In this document: positions 35,549 through 45,382 of the stretch, one piece after another
How positions within the stretch are numbered: the stretch's first letter is position 1
Layout of the letters: each line of letters opens with the position of its first letter
Assembly: GCA_963744305.1 (NCBI GenBank)
Contig: CAVUTF010000004.1
Coordinates: 1 to 64,000, forward strand
Source of the DNA: FEN-1219 sp963744305
Lineage (GTDB): Bacteria; Pseudomonadota; Gammaproteobacteria; Steroidobacterales; Rariloculaceae
Length of the DNA: 64,000 nt
Reading direction: 5' to 3'
Position numbers and translations under genes: made by a program
The notes under the pieces: model-generated
Seen by the model: the letters and a program-made list of their open reading frames with translations, nothing else
The model's database searches: none
Told to the model about the DNA's origin: nothing

Positions 35549-36327
35549 TCATTTCGATGGCGCAGCAGTGCCCGTTTGTGGCCCATGGTTCCCCGTCGCA
35601 CAGACTGCGCACGCCGGATCGCGCTTGAGCGCGACGCTCTGCCACTCGCCACGCTTGCCGTCCCAGAGCAACAGATGGCCGCGCAATTGTGACGGCCCAC
35701 CGAGCAGCACTTTCAGCGCCTCCACGGCCATCAGCGTGCCGATCACGCCGGGCACGGGCGCGAGCACGCCGTTGCCTTGGCAATCGCCGAGCCATTCGTC
35801 TTCGTCGTTGTAGAGGCACGAGTAGCACGGGCTCGTCGCCGCGGTTCGGAAACACCGCGATCTGGCCTTCGACGCGCACGGCCGCGCCCGAGACGAGCGG
35901 CACGCGGCGCGCGACGCACGCGCGGTTCACGGCGAAGCGCGTCGCGAAGTTGTCGGTGCCGTCGAGCACCACGTCGACCGCGCCGACGACGCGCTTCGAG
36001 CGCGGCTCGATCGAGGCGCTCGGCGCAGCGCCGATGACGTCGACTTCGGGATTCAGCGCCGTCGAGCCGCAGCTTCGCGGCCTCGACCTTGAGCGCGCCG
36101 ACGTCCTCGGGCGCGATACAAGATTTGCCGCGGCAGGTTCGTCTCGTCGACGCGGTCGAAGTCGTTCAGCACGAAGCCGGCCGACGCCGCTCGTCGCGAG
36201 ATACTGCGCGGCCGGACAACCGAGCCCGCCGAGGCCGACGATCAGCGCGCGTCGCGCGGCGAAGCGCGCCTGGCCCTGCCGCGCCGACGTCGGCGAGCGC
36301 GATTTGCCGCGCGTACCGCTTGCTCAT
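35549..36327 (-). CDS. moeB: HesA/MoeB/ThiF-family adenylyltransferase (frame changes)
   Basis: About 260 codons. Reconstructed order: MSKRYARQIALADVGAAGQA, the Rossmann loop ALIVGLGGLGCPAAQYLATS, FDRVDETNLPRQILYR (the NLxRQ adenylation motif), LDGTDNFATRFAVNRACVAR, and a tail with APVPGVIGTLMAVEALKVLL. It adenylates the C-terminal Gly of a ubiquitin-like sulfur carrier (MoaD or ThiS). Frame changes near 36280, 36185, 36115 and 35815. MoeB is chosen because of its place next to prmC-prfA, as in Pseudomonas; ThiF function cannot be excluded. The start overlaps the prmC stop. Confidence 0.8.
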
Positions 36328-37197
36328 GACGGGCTGCTAAGAATGACCAGCACGCGTCGCGACCGGCCAGGTCGCGCGCGCGCGTCGACGAGCGCCAAGC
36401 CCGCGGCCGCTCGCGATCGCGACAAGCGCCGCACGCTGATCGTAGCCGTGCTCGAGCAGCAACGCAGCCGTCGCCGACTAGATGCTCGCGCGCCGCGGGC
36501 AGCAACGCGCGGATCGCATCGAGCCCGTCCGCTCCGCCGTCGAGCGCGAGCCGCGGCTCGAACGCGAGCGCACCGCGCGCCGACTCCGCGCTGCGCACGT
36601 ACGGCGGATTGCAGACGATCGACATCGAATCGCTCGCCGGCGAGCGAGGCGAACCAATCGGTGTGCACCCAACGCACGCCGTTCACGCCGAGCAGCTCCG
36701 CATTGCGCCGCGCGAGCGCGAGCGCATCCTCGCTCGCATCGGCTGCCCACACTTCGGCGTTCGGCCGCGCGTGGCGGATCGCGATCGCGAGAGCGCCGCT
36801 GCCGGTGCCCAGATCGAGCAACTTGAAACGAGCACCGTCCTCGAAGCGCTCGAGCACGGCATCCACGAGCAGCTCCGTCTCCGGGCGCGGCACGAGGACC
36901 GCCGGCGTCACTTCCAGCAGCAGCGAGTAGAACTCCTTCGTGCCGGTGATGTACGCAAGCGGCTCGCCGCGCGCGCGGCGCGCAACGAGCTCGCGATAGT
37001 GCGCGGCGGTGGCCGCGCCGACGGCTTCATCGAGACGCGCGAGAACAAGACTGCGCGGCGCTCCGAGAGCAAACGTGAGCAACAGCTCGGCGTCGAGGCG
37101 CGCCGTGTCGCCCGCAGGCACTAGCGTCGCCGCAGCCTCAACGAGCAAGTCGCCGTACGGCCGGCGGCGCGCCGCTATCGACCAGCGGCGCGCTCAT
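36324..37197 (-). CDS. prmC: Release-factor glutamine methyltransferase (frame changes)
   Basis: About 291 codons. Helical N-terminus (LDAELLLTFALGAPRSLVLA, RRARGEPLAYITGTKEFYSL), SAM loop LLDLGTGSGALAIAI, and the glutamine-binding motif VCNPPYVRS (NPPY). It methylates the Gln of the GGQ loop in release factors, here prfA, which it follows with an ATGA overlap. Frame changes near 37150, 36625, 36480 and 36355. The upstream ATG 37197 gives MSAPLVDSGAPPA before the first change. The stop overlaps the moeB start. Confidence 0.9.
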
Positions 37198-38282
37198 GCG
37201 CCGACGCCGAGCGCGGCGAGCTGATCGGCACGATGCTCGTTGCCAAGGGGCTCGATCACGGGATCGAGATTGCCCTCCAGCACCTCACCGAGCTTGTAGA
37301 TCGTGAGATTGATGCGGTGATCGGTAATCCGGTCTTCCTTGAAGTTGTACGTGCGGATCCTCTCGGAGCGATCACCGGTGCCGACCAAGCTGCGCCGGTG
37401 CTCTGCCGTCTCCGTGTGCCGCTTCGTCTCCTCCGCATCGCGCAAGCGCGCGGACAAGAGCGACATGGCGCGCGCGCGGTTCTTGTGCTGCGAGCGCTCG
37501 TCCTGACACTCGACCACGATTCCGCTCGGCACATGCGTGATCCTGATCGCGGAATCGGTCTTGTTCACGTGCTGGCCGCCGGCGCCCGACGCGCGGAACG
37601 TGTCGACGCGAATGTCCTTCGGATTGATCTGGATCTCGCCGACGTCCTCCGGCTCCGGCATCACAGCCACTGTGCAGGTGGACGTGTGCACGCGCCCTTG
37701 CGCCTCCGTCGCCGGCACGCGCTGGACGCGGTGCACGCCGGACTCGAACTTGAGCTTCGAGTACGCCCCGTTGCCGACGACGCGGCTGATGATCTCCTTG
37801 TACCCGCCGTGCTCGCCGCTGTTCGCGCTCAGGATCTCGACGCTCCAGCGGCGTCGCTCGGCGTACTTGCTGTACATCCGGTGCAAATCGCCCGCGAAGA
37901 TCGCGGCCTCGTCACCGCCGGTGCCCGCGCGGATTTCCAGGAACAGATTCGCGTCGTCGTCGGGATCTGTCGGCACGAGATGCTGCGTCAGCTCGTGCTC
38001 GAGCGCGTCTCGCTGCTCGAGCAACGCGCGCAGCTCCTCCTCGGCGAGCTTGCGCAGCTCGCCATCGTCGCTCGCGCGCATCTCCTCGGACGCTGCGATC
38101 TCTTCTTCGAGGCTTCGATAGGCGTTGAAGTCGCGAGCCACGACCTCGAGGCGCGCGTATTCCCTCGACAGATCGCGAAACCGATCTTTATCGGCGATCG
38201 TTGCCGGATTGCTCAGTAGGTGAGCTATCTCCTCGTGCCGCTCCACCAATCCCGTGAGCTTGTCGCGCAGCGAGTCCTTCAC
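37194..38282 (-). CDS. prfA: Peptide chain release factor 1
   Basis: 362 aa, intact. Stop-codon recognition tripeptide PAT in VHRVQRVPATEAQGRVHTST, and peptidyl-tRNA hydrolysis loop GAGGQHVNKTDSAIRITHVP with the GGQ methylated by PrmC. It recognises UAA and UAG. Begins MKDSLRDKLTGLVERHEEI. Cotranscribed with prmC and moeB. In Pseudomonas hemA lies directly upstream; here an mscS-type gene takes that place. Confidence 0.97.
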   Translation of the reverse strand: MKDSLRDKLTGLVERHEEIAHLLSNPATIADKDRFRDLSREYARLEVVARDFNAYRSLEEEIAASEEMRASDDGELRKLAEEELRALLEQRDALEHELTQHLVPTDPDDDANLFLEIRAGTGGDEAAIFAGDLHRMYSKYAERRRWSVEILSANSGEHGGYKEIISRVVGNGAYSKLKFESGVHRVQRVPATEAQGRVHTSTCTVAVMPEPEDVGEIQINPKDIRVDTFRASGAGGQHVNKTDSAIRITHVPSGIVVECQDERSQHKNRARAMSLLSARLRDAEETKRHTETAEHRRSLVGTGDRSERIRTYNFKEDRITDHRINLTIYKLGEVLEGNLDPVIEPLGNEHRADQLAALGVGA

Positions 38283-38285
38283 TCG

Positions 38286-39134
38286 TCAGCTCGACGCCGG
38301 CGGCGCCACGGGTGGCAACGGCGGTACGGCGAAGCTCATCGGTAGGCCGTGCTCTTCGAGGCTATTTTTGATGCGCTCGAGCAGCTCGGCCCGCACGTTT
38401 GGGTAGTCGGCGGTGCGCGACCCAGGCGTGCACGGCTAGCGTCACGCTGGTGGGCACAAGATCCTGCAGCACGACCTCCGCCGCCGGCGCGGGGAGCACG
38501 CGCTCTTCCGCCTTGAGAATGGCGGTGATCAAGCTCCTTCGCCTTTCGCACGTCGGACGCCGTAGGCCATCGGAATCGTGAGATCGATGCGCCGAAGGGG
38601 CAGGCTGCTCGCGTTCACGATCGTGCCGGCCAAGACGAGGCGGTTCGGCACGGTGATCACGCGGTTGTCGGGGCTCTTGACGACGGTGCTGAAGATTCCG
38701 ACGGTCTCCACCGTCCCCGCCACGCCCGCCGCTTCGACCGCGTCGCCGAGTCTGAAGGGGCGCAAGAACACCAGCATGACGCCGGAAGCCACGTTCGAGA
38801 GCGAGTCCCGCAGCGCCAGGCCGATCGCGAGGCCCGCGGCGCCCAAGATCGCGAAGAAATTGGTCGTCGGCACGCCCAAGGCCTGCACGGCCGTCAGCGC
38901 GACGAGCACGAGCAACGCCATGTAAATGACGGTGCCGAAGAACGTGATCAGCGTTTCGTCCACACCGAACCGCCGTACGGCCTTGCGGAACCAGTCGGTT
39001 AGCGCGCGAACGACGATTCGGCCGATGAAGAAGATCGCGAGCGCGGCCAGGATGCGGCCGCCCCAGCTGAGCACGACCGCCCCGATCAGCTGCGGATCGA
39101 GCCAATTCGACAGCGTGGCACGAAGCTCTTCCAT
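38286..39134 (-). CDS. Small-conductance mechanosensitive channel (frame changes near C-terminus)
   Basis: 283 codons. Membrane segments LIGAVVLSWGGRILAALAIF and FGTVIYMALLVLVALTAVQA, then the MscS pore helix TNFFAILGAAGLAIGLALRD, followed by NVASGVMLVFLRPFRLGDAV and TVPNRLVLAGTIVN of the beta-domain. The cytoplasmic vestibule end is split over frames near 38550, 38415 and 38400: LITAILKAEERVLPAPAAEV, VLQDLVPTSVTLAVHAWVAH, then ELLERIKNSLEEHGLPMSFA. Opens under osmotic downshock. It ends 3 bases before prfA. Confidence 0.88.
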
Positions 39135-39214
39135 GAATAAATTGTCGAAGAATCATCAAGGGACCACAAGCGAACAAAGGTCCTATGCCAGGCCTTAAGG
39201 TATATTTGGACACC

Positions 39215-41016
39215 ATGGCGAGCCGTCGCATGAATTCTTCGCCCCTCATCCTCGCGATGGCCGCGCTCGCCGGCTGCGCGAGCTTCGCGCCAAACGAGTC
39301 GGCCGGTGTCGACCGGCAGGTGGAGATCGATTCGCACACGCTGCTCGCCGACGTCGCACTCGATCGCCAGCAGTTTCCGACCGCCGCGGACGAGCTCATG
39401 CAGGCCGCGCTGCTCTCCGATCACCCCTGGTATGCCGAGCGCACCACGCGTCTCGCGCATCAGCTCGAGCTCACGGACTTGGGCTTGCGCGCGGCCGATC
39501 GCTGGAACTCGCTCGCGCCCGAGGACGAGCGTCCGTATTGGTTCTCGGGCGTGTTCGAGACGCGCTCGAATCGCCTCGTGCAGGCGACGCGCGAGTTCGA
39601 GGCTTTCATCGACGCAATCGGCGATCCCGCCACTGGGCTCGCGCTCGTGCTCGAAGCGCTGTCGGACGAGCCATACGCCGACGCCTCCACGGCGATCATG
39701 CGATCCCTGACGAACACGTACCCAGGCACCGGTGCCGGCCACTATGCGCTTGCTCGGCTCGCGCTGCGCTCCGGGGACTTCGACTTGGCGCTCGCGAGTG
39801 CGCAAGCCGCGACCGAATCGGACCCCGACTGGCTGGACGCGCAGCTCTTGTATGCGCGCAGCCTGCTCGTGGCGGGGCGCACCGCCGACAGCTTGGCGAT
39901 TGGCGCGCGCCTCGCCGAGGAGCACAACGAAGTCGAAGTGCAGCTGCAGTACGCGGAGCTGTTGCTCTCGGCCGGCCGTTCGGAGCGAAGCCGAGACGCT
40001 GCTGGACGATATCCTGGCCGATAATCCGGGGCTGCCCGAAGCGACGCGCGCGCTAGCGTTTCTCGCGCTCACGGAAGAGCGGCTCGAGGAGGCGAAGCAG
40101 TACTTCGGCGAGCTGCGCGGGGAAGGCCGCTATCGCAGCGAAGCGTTCTACTATCTCGGCCGGATCGCGGAAACGGAGCGCGACTTCCTGCAAGCGACGC
40201 GCTCGTACTCGCGCGTGACCGACGGCACGCACGCCGTCGAAGCGCAACTGCGCACTGCGCGGATCTTGTCCGCTGAGCTCAACGATTCCGAAGGAGCCGT
40301 GCGGCATCTTCGCGAGTTCGGCGAAGCCAACCCGCGGTTCACGTCGAACATGCTGGTCGCGCAAAGCCAGCTGCTGTTGCAGATGCAGCAGCCGGCGGAA
40401 GCGATGGCGTTGTTCGACGAAGCGCTCGCGCAATCGCCGGACGACCCGACGTTGCATGCCGCGCACGTGCAGCTCTACGTGATCCTCGCCCAAGACGCCG
40501 TCGAGCGCGGAGCGCTCGATGAAGCGGAAACATTGCTCGGCGAGGGCCTCGGGCGCTACGCCGACAACGCCTCCCTGCGCTACTCGCAAGCGCTGCTCTA
40601 CGAGGAGCAGGGCAAGATGCGCAAGGCCGTCACGGTGCTCGAAGGCTTGGTCGATGAAAGCCCCGACGATGCGGCGCTGCTGAACGCGCTCGGGTACCTG
40701 CTGACGGACCAGTTCGATCGGCACGACGAAGCCCGCGGCTACATCCAAAAGGCGCTCGCGATGGACCCGGACAATCCGGCCATCATCGACAGCATGGGCT
40801 GGGTGCTGTACCGGCTCGGCGAGTACGATGCCGCGCTCGACTATCTCGAGCGCGCCTACCGGCTCCAGGCGGATCCGGAGGTCGCGGCGCATCTCGTGGA
40901 CGTGCATTGGGCGCTCGGCGATCGCGAACAGGCGCTCGAGCTCCTGCGCGTCACGCTCGAGAAGAATCCCGACGAGCCGGCACCTGCAAGAGGTGAGTGA
41001 GCGGCTCGGTCAATGA
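39215..41016 (+). CDS. TPR-repeat lipoprotein (two frame changes)
   Basis: About 600 codons. Lipoprotein start LILAMAALAGCASFAPN (LAGC lipobox) from MASRR at 39215 or MNSS at 39230. The rest is a solenoid of tetratricopeptide repeats with clear A/G/A/P spacing, for example AFYYLGRIAETERDFLQATR, ALLNALGYLLTDQFDRHDEA and SMGWVLYRLGEYDAALDYLE. Frame changes near 39985 and 40978. The position before lolB is that of Pseudomonas PA4667, a TPR protein of the same size. An outer-membrane scaffold role is likely; partners are unknown. The stop overlaps the lolB start (ATGA). Confidence 0.85.
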
Positions 41017-41623
41017 GGCGCTGCCTCGCTCTCGCTTGCGGCCTGCGCGCTCGTGCAGGGATGCGCGAATCTTCCGCTCGGCAACGACGGCTTGAGCCAC
41101 GAGGAGCGGCGCTTGCGGCTCGAAGCCGTCGACCACTGGCAAGTGCGCGGCCGCCTCGCCGTGGACACCGGCGAGCGCGGCATTTCAAGGCAGCTTCAAC
41201 TGGCAGCAAGAGCGAGACGCGCTCACGCTGTCGATCCGCGGGCCGCTCGGCGGCGGAGTGCTGCAAATCAGCGGCACGCCCGAGATGCTCACCCTCCGCG
41301 CGCGCGGGGAAAGCCGTGTGCTGACGGACCCCGAAACCGAGCTCTCGGAGCTGCTCGGCTGGTGGCTGCCGGTCGGCAGCTTTCACGCGTGGCTGCGCGG
41401 CCTCGAGGACGAGGCGTTTCCTGCGGAAACCGAGCTCGCGGCCGACGGCACGCTCGCGTCGCTCGAGCAGCGGCTCTGGCGGCTCGATTTCGTCAGCTTA
41501 CCAAGTCGCATCCGGGCTGCTCGGCCGCGCCCGGAGATCGACTTGGCGCACGGCGACCTCAAGCTGCGCGCGACAATCGACAGCTTCACGCCCATGAGCT
41601 CGCCCGCCAGCGCCTTGAACTGA
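41013..41623 (+). CDS. lolB: Outer-membrane lipoprotein-localisation factor LolB (frame changes)
   Basis: About 203 codons (E. coli 207). Lipobox region AACALVQGCANLPLG, then LRLEAVDHWQVRGRLAVDTG, FQGSFNWQQERDALTLSIRG, GGGVLQISGTPEMLTLRARG, DPETELSELLGWWLPVGSFH and AWLRG, typical of LolB. It accepts lipoproteins from LolA and inserts them into the outer membrane. Frame changes near 41045, 41183, 41240 and 41500. In most gammaproteobacteria ispE follows; here it does not. Confidence 0.88.
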
Positions 41624-41686
41624 CGTAGGCGCGGTGAGCACAATAGCCGCCGAATTCGCGTCCTAGGTAACTCGTCGCAGGCTACC

Positions 41687-41761
41687 TGGGGTGTAGCCAA
41701 GCGGTAAGGCAGCGGGTTTTGATCCCGCCATACGTAGGTTCGATTCCTACCACCCCAGCCA
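41687..41761 (+). tRNA. tRNA-Gln (anticodon TTG)
   Basis: 75 bases with encoded CCA. Acceptor TGGGGTG pairs with CACCCCA, discriminator G, then CCA. The anticodon stem-loop GCGGG-TTTTGAT-CCCGC contains TTG, and the T arm is GTAGG-TTCGATT-CCTAC. Location just before prs is the usual place for tRNA-Gln in this gene block. Confidence 0.95.
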
Positions 41762-41783
41762 ACGTCACAGCGGAGGAGCCGAT

Positions 41784-42739
41784 TTGGACGCCGATCTCGA
41801 CCACGATCTTCGCGGCAACGCGCATCCGCAGCTGGCGCGGGACATCGCGTACCACCTGAACCTGCCGCTCGGCCGACATCGCCGTCGAGTCGATTTCAGC
41901 GACGGCGAGATCAGCGTCGAGATCATGGAGAACGTGCGCGGCCGCGACGTGTTCATCGTGCAGCCCACGTGCCCGCCGGTCAACGAGAACCTGATGGAGC
42001 TCCTGATCATGGCGGACGCGTGTCAGCGCGCTTCCGCGAGCCGCATCACGGCCGTGATTCCGTACTTCGGCTACGGACGGCAAGATCGGCGGCGCCGCGC
42101 GGCGCGCGTGCCGATCACCGCGAAGCTCGTCGCGAACCTGATCGCGACATCAGGCATCGATCGCGTGCTCACGGTCGACATTCACGCCGATCAGATCACG
42201 GGTTTCTTCGACATTCCGGTCGACAACGTCTATGCCTCTCCCGTGCTGCTCGGCGACGCCTGGAAACAGAAATATCCGGACATGGTCGTCGTCTCGCCCG
42301 ACGTCGGCGGCGTCGAGCGCGCCCGCGCGCTCGCGAAGCGGCTCGACGACGCGGGCCTCGCGATCATCGACAAACGCCGTCCGCAGCCGAACATGGCCGA
42401 GGTCATGAACGTGATCGGCGAGGTGTCGAACAAGACGTGCGTGCTCGTCGACGACATGGTCGACACGGCCGGCACGCTGTGCCAAGCGGCCCCGTGCTGA
42501 AGCAACGCGGCGCGATCCGCGTGGTCGCCTACATCACGCACCCCGTGCTGTCCGGTCCGGCCGTCGAGCGCATCCAAAAATCCGAGCTCGACGAGATCGT
42601 CGTGACCGACACGATTCCGTTGAGCAAGCCCGCCCAGGCTTGCCCCCGTATCCGGCAGCTCAGCGTCGCCGAGCTCCTCGCCGAGACGCTGCGGCGGATC
42701 AACGAGGCCGAATCCGTGAGCTCGCTGTACCTCGACTAG
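41784..42739 (+). CDS. prs: Ribose-phosphate pyrophosphokinase (frame changes)
   Basis: About 318 codons (E. coli 315). Motifs: NAHPQLARDIAYHLNLPLGR, FSDGEISVEIMENVRGRDVF, the flexible loop YFGYGRQDRRRRAARVPITA, Mg/ribose region VDIHADQITGFFD, and PRPP-binding CVLVDDMVDTAGTLC. A frame change near 42488, right after that motif, leads to VLKQRGAIRVVAYITHPVLS and the end SVSSLYLD. One more likely lies near 41815, where GNAHP should follow an IFAG-like start. TTG 41784 follows GGAGGA. Makes PRPP from ribose-5-phosphate and ATP for nucleotides, His and Trp. Confidence 0.93.
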
Positions 42740-42781
42740 CGCGTTTTGCTATCATGCGCGCCCCTTCTGGAGGACCCGCCC

Positions 42782-43524
42782 GTGGCTAGAAGTACCGCCT
42801 TTGAAATCAACGGTGAGAACCGGCCAGAGCTCCGGCCGCACCGACAGCCGCCGGCTCCGCAAGGCGGGCAAAGTTCCGGCCATCGTGTACGGCGGCGGCG
42901 AAGAGCCGCGCAGTGTGGTGCTCGACCACAATTCGCTCGTCGCACCAGATGAACCGCGAAGCGTTCTACACGAGCATCCTGACCCTGAAGGTCGGCGCGC
43001 AAGCGCGCAGCAGGTCGTCGTCAAGGACGTGCAGCGCCATCCGGCGCGGCCGCAAATCATGCACCTGGACTTCCAGCGCGTGCGCGAGGACCAGGAGATC
43101 ACGCTGAATGTGCCGATCCACTTCTTCAACGAGGCCAACGCGAAGGGCGTCAAGGACCAAGGCGGCGTCGTCGAGCACTTCTTGATCGACGCCGAGGTCC
43201 GTGCTTACCGCGGCACTTGCCGGAATACCTCGAGATCGACGTCACGAATCTCGAGCTGAACAGAATCCTATCACCTGTCCGACATCAAGCTGCCGGAAGG
43301 CGTCGACGCTCGTCGCGCTGCAGCACGGCCAGGACCAGCCCGTCGTCGCTGTAAATCTGCCGCGCCAAGAGGAAGAGGACATCCCGGTCGAAGGCGCGGC
43401 CGAGACTGGCCGCGGGCGAAGTGCCGGCCGTCGCGCAGGTCGAGCCTGCCGCCGGCGAAGCCGGCCGGCAGACAAGAAAAAGACAAAGAAGCCCGAGAAG
43501 AAAGAGAAAGACAAGGAGAAATAG
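42782..43524 (+). CDS. rplY: 50S ribosomal protein L25/general stress protein Ctc (several frame changes)
   Basis: About 247 codons, the long two-domain form. GTG 42782 after GGAGGA. Segments in order: ARSTAFEINGE, SGRTDSRRLRKAGKVPAIVY, HQMNREAFYTSILTLKVG, QQVVVKDVQRHPARPQIMHL, DFQRVREDQEITLNVPIHFF, LPEYLEIDVTNLELN-like residues, and LVALQHGQDQPVVAVNLPRQ. The end is a Lys/Glu-rich tail (KKKTKKPEKKEKDKEK). It binds 5S rRNA. At least four frame changes between 42815 and 43410. Confidence 0.9.
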
Positions 43525-43642
43525 CCGCGGCGCAGACCGGGGTCAGAGCACGGGGTCAGGCCCCGGGTCGGCTGCACGCGTCCGACCTCGGCTTCGACGA
43601 GGCCGCCTATTCGGCGCCGTTTCTGCTGTATAGGCTCGCGCG
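43525..43642. repeat. GGGGTCAG-type repeat between rplY and pth
   Basis: ACCGGGGTCAGAGCACGGGG followed by TCAGGCCCCGGGTCGG (43536-43571). GGGGTCAG occurs twice and CCGGGG pairs with CCCCGG. Similar GGGGTCAGA units are widespread intergenic repeats in Xanthomonadales-like genomes, some linked to REP-associated tyrosine transposases. A related GGGGACAGAACCGGGTCAGC stands at 7280-7299 before the tannase gene. Confidence 0.35.
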
Positions 43643-44276
43643 ATGGGAACGCCGATCGATTTGATCGTCGGACTCGGCAATCCCGGGCCCGAGTATCAGA
43701 CGACACGCCACAACGCCGGGTTCTGGTTCGTCGATATGCTCGCGCGCGCAGCACGGCGGCGCGTTCTCGAGCGAGCGCAAGCTCCAGGGCGAGAGCGCCG
43801 AGGTGCGGATTGCGGGCCGGCGCATCCGTCTACTGAAGCCGATGACGTACATGAACTTGAGCGGGCAGGCGGTCAGCGCGGCCGTGAGCTACTACAAGAT
43901 CCCGATCGAGCACGTGCTCGTCGCGTACGACGAGCTCGACCTGCCCGTCGGCCGCGTGCAGCTCAGGTTCGACGGCGGCTCGGCCGGTCACAACGGCATC
44001 GGCAACGTGATCGAGCACGTCGGCACCAAGTTCTGGCGGCTGCGCTTCGGCGTGGGCCATCCGCGCGACAGCGAGCAGGCCGGCGGCCAAAAAGAAGTGA
44101 TCGATCACGTGCTCAAGCGCGCGACCGCGGACGAGGAGCAGCAGATCTCGGGCAAGCTGCGCGAAGCCGCCGACGTCCTCCCGAGATCTCGAGCACGGCG
44201 CGGAGCGCGCGAAGAACAAGCTGCACAGTCGCAAGACGCCGGCGGTCGAAGCCGACGGCAAGGCGATGGACGACTC
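43643..44276 (+). CDS. pth: Peptidyl-tRNA hydrolase (frame changes)
   Basis: About 211 codons. Starts MGTPIDLIVGLGNPGPEYQT, then TRHNAGFWFVDMLARA with the catalytic His and Asn. After a change near 43750 it continues VRIAGRRIRLLKPMTYMNLS, VLVAYDELDLPVGRVQLRFD (catalytic Asp), GGSAGHNGIGNVIEHVGTKF and RLRFGVGHP. A second change near 44180 restores LEHGAERAKNKLHSRKTPAV. It recycles peptidyl-tRNAs that drop off ribosomes. No stop is readable in the right frame before ychF, so the end is placed at the ychF start. Confidence 0.92.
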
Positions 44277-45372
44277 ATGGGCATCAAGTGCGGCATCGTC
44301 GGGTTGCCGAACGTCGGCAAGTCGACGCTGTTCAACGCGCTGACGGCGGCCGCGATTCCGGCCGAAAACTATCCGTTCTGCACGATCGATCCGAACGTCG
44401 GCGTCGTCGTCGGTGCCCGACCCGCGGCTGGACGCGATCGCGGCCATTGTCGCGTCCCGAGAAAGTGGTGCCAACCGTCGTCGAGTTCGTCGACATCGCG
44501 GGCTTGGTCGAGGGCGCCTCGCAAGGCGAAGGGCTCGGCAATCAGTTCCTCTCGCATATCCGCGAGACGCACGCGATTGCGCATCTCGTTCGCTGCTTCG
44601 AGGATCACGACGTCGACGCACGTCGCCGGCAAGATCGACCCGTTGCACGACATCGAGATCATCGACACGGAGCTCATGCTTGCCGATCTGGAGACGGTGC
44701 AAAAGAGCTTCCAGCGCGCCGAGCGCGCGGCGAAGACGCAACGAGAAAGTGGCGGTCGCGCGTCGCGACGTTTTCCACAAGGTGATGCAGGCGCTCGAGA
44801 AAGGGCAGCCAGTGCGCGGTGTCGCGCTCGATCCGCGCGAGGCGGCCGAGCTCGAGAGCCTGCACCTGCTCACGGCGAAGCCCGTGATGTACATCGCGAA
44901 CGTGGCGGAGGGCTCGCCGGCGGACAATCCGCTCGTGGCTCGAGTGAAGGATTTCGCCGAGAAACAGGGCGCCGAGTGGGTCGTGATCTCGGCGGCGCTC
45001 GAAGCCGAGCTTGCGCAGCTGCCGCAAGCCGAGCGCGCCGACTTCCTGTCGAGCCTCGGGCTCGAGGAGCCCGGCTTGAATCGGGTCATCCGCTCGGCGT
45101 ACCGTTTGCTCGGACTGAAGACCTTTTATACGGCGGGCCCGAAGGAAGCGCATGCCTGGACCGTGCCGCGGGATGCGACGGCGCCGGAAGCCGCTGGCGC
45201 GATTCACACGGACTTTCAGCGCGGCTTCATCCGTGCCGAAGTAATCGGCTACGACCAGTTCATTGCGCGGCGCGGCGAACAAGGTGCAAGAGAGGCCGGT
45301 GAGCTGCGGCTCGAAGGCAAGACATACGTCGTCCAGGAAGGCGACGTGATTTACTTTCGCTTCAACGTTTGA
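44277..45372 (+). CDS. ychF: Redox-regulated ATPase YchF/OLA1 (frame changes)
   Basis: About 365 codons (E. coli 363). G1 CGIVGLPNVGKSTLFNALTA, then AENYPFCTIDPNVGVV, VPDPRLDAIAAIVAPEKVVP, G3 VEFVDIAGLVEGASQGEGLG, and the G4 variant NVAEG (NxxE, giving ATP over GTP preference). A coiled-coil arm and C-terminal TGS domain follow, ending LEGKTYVVQEGDVIYFRFNV. Frame changes near 44415, 44460, 44620 and 44740. A ribosome-associated Obg-family ATPase. Adjacent to pth as in most gammaproteobacteria. Confidence 0.93.
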
Positions 45373-45382
45373 GGAGCTTCGT

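Noticed and set aside
35549..45372. Housekeeping genes moeB to ychF as true pseudogenes
   Set aside because: All motifs and overall lengths are preserved and several of the genes are essential; one-base sequencing indels explain the data better.
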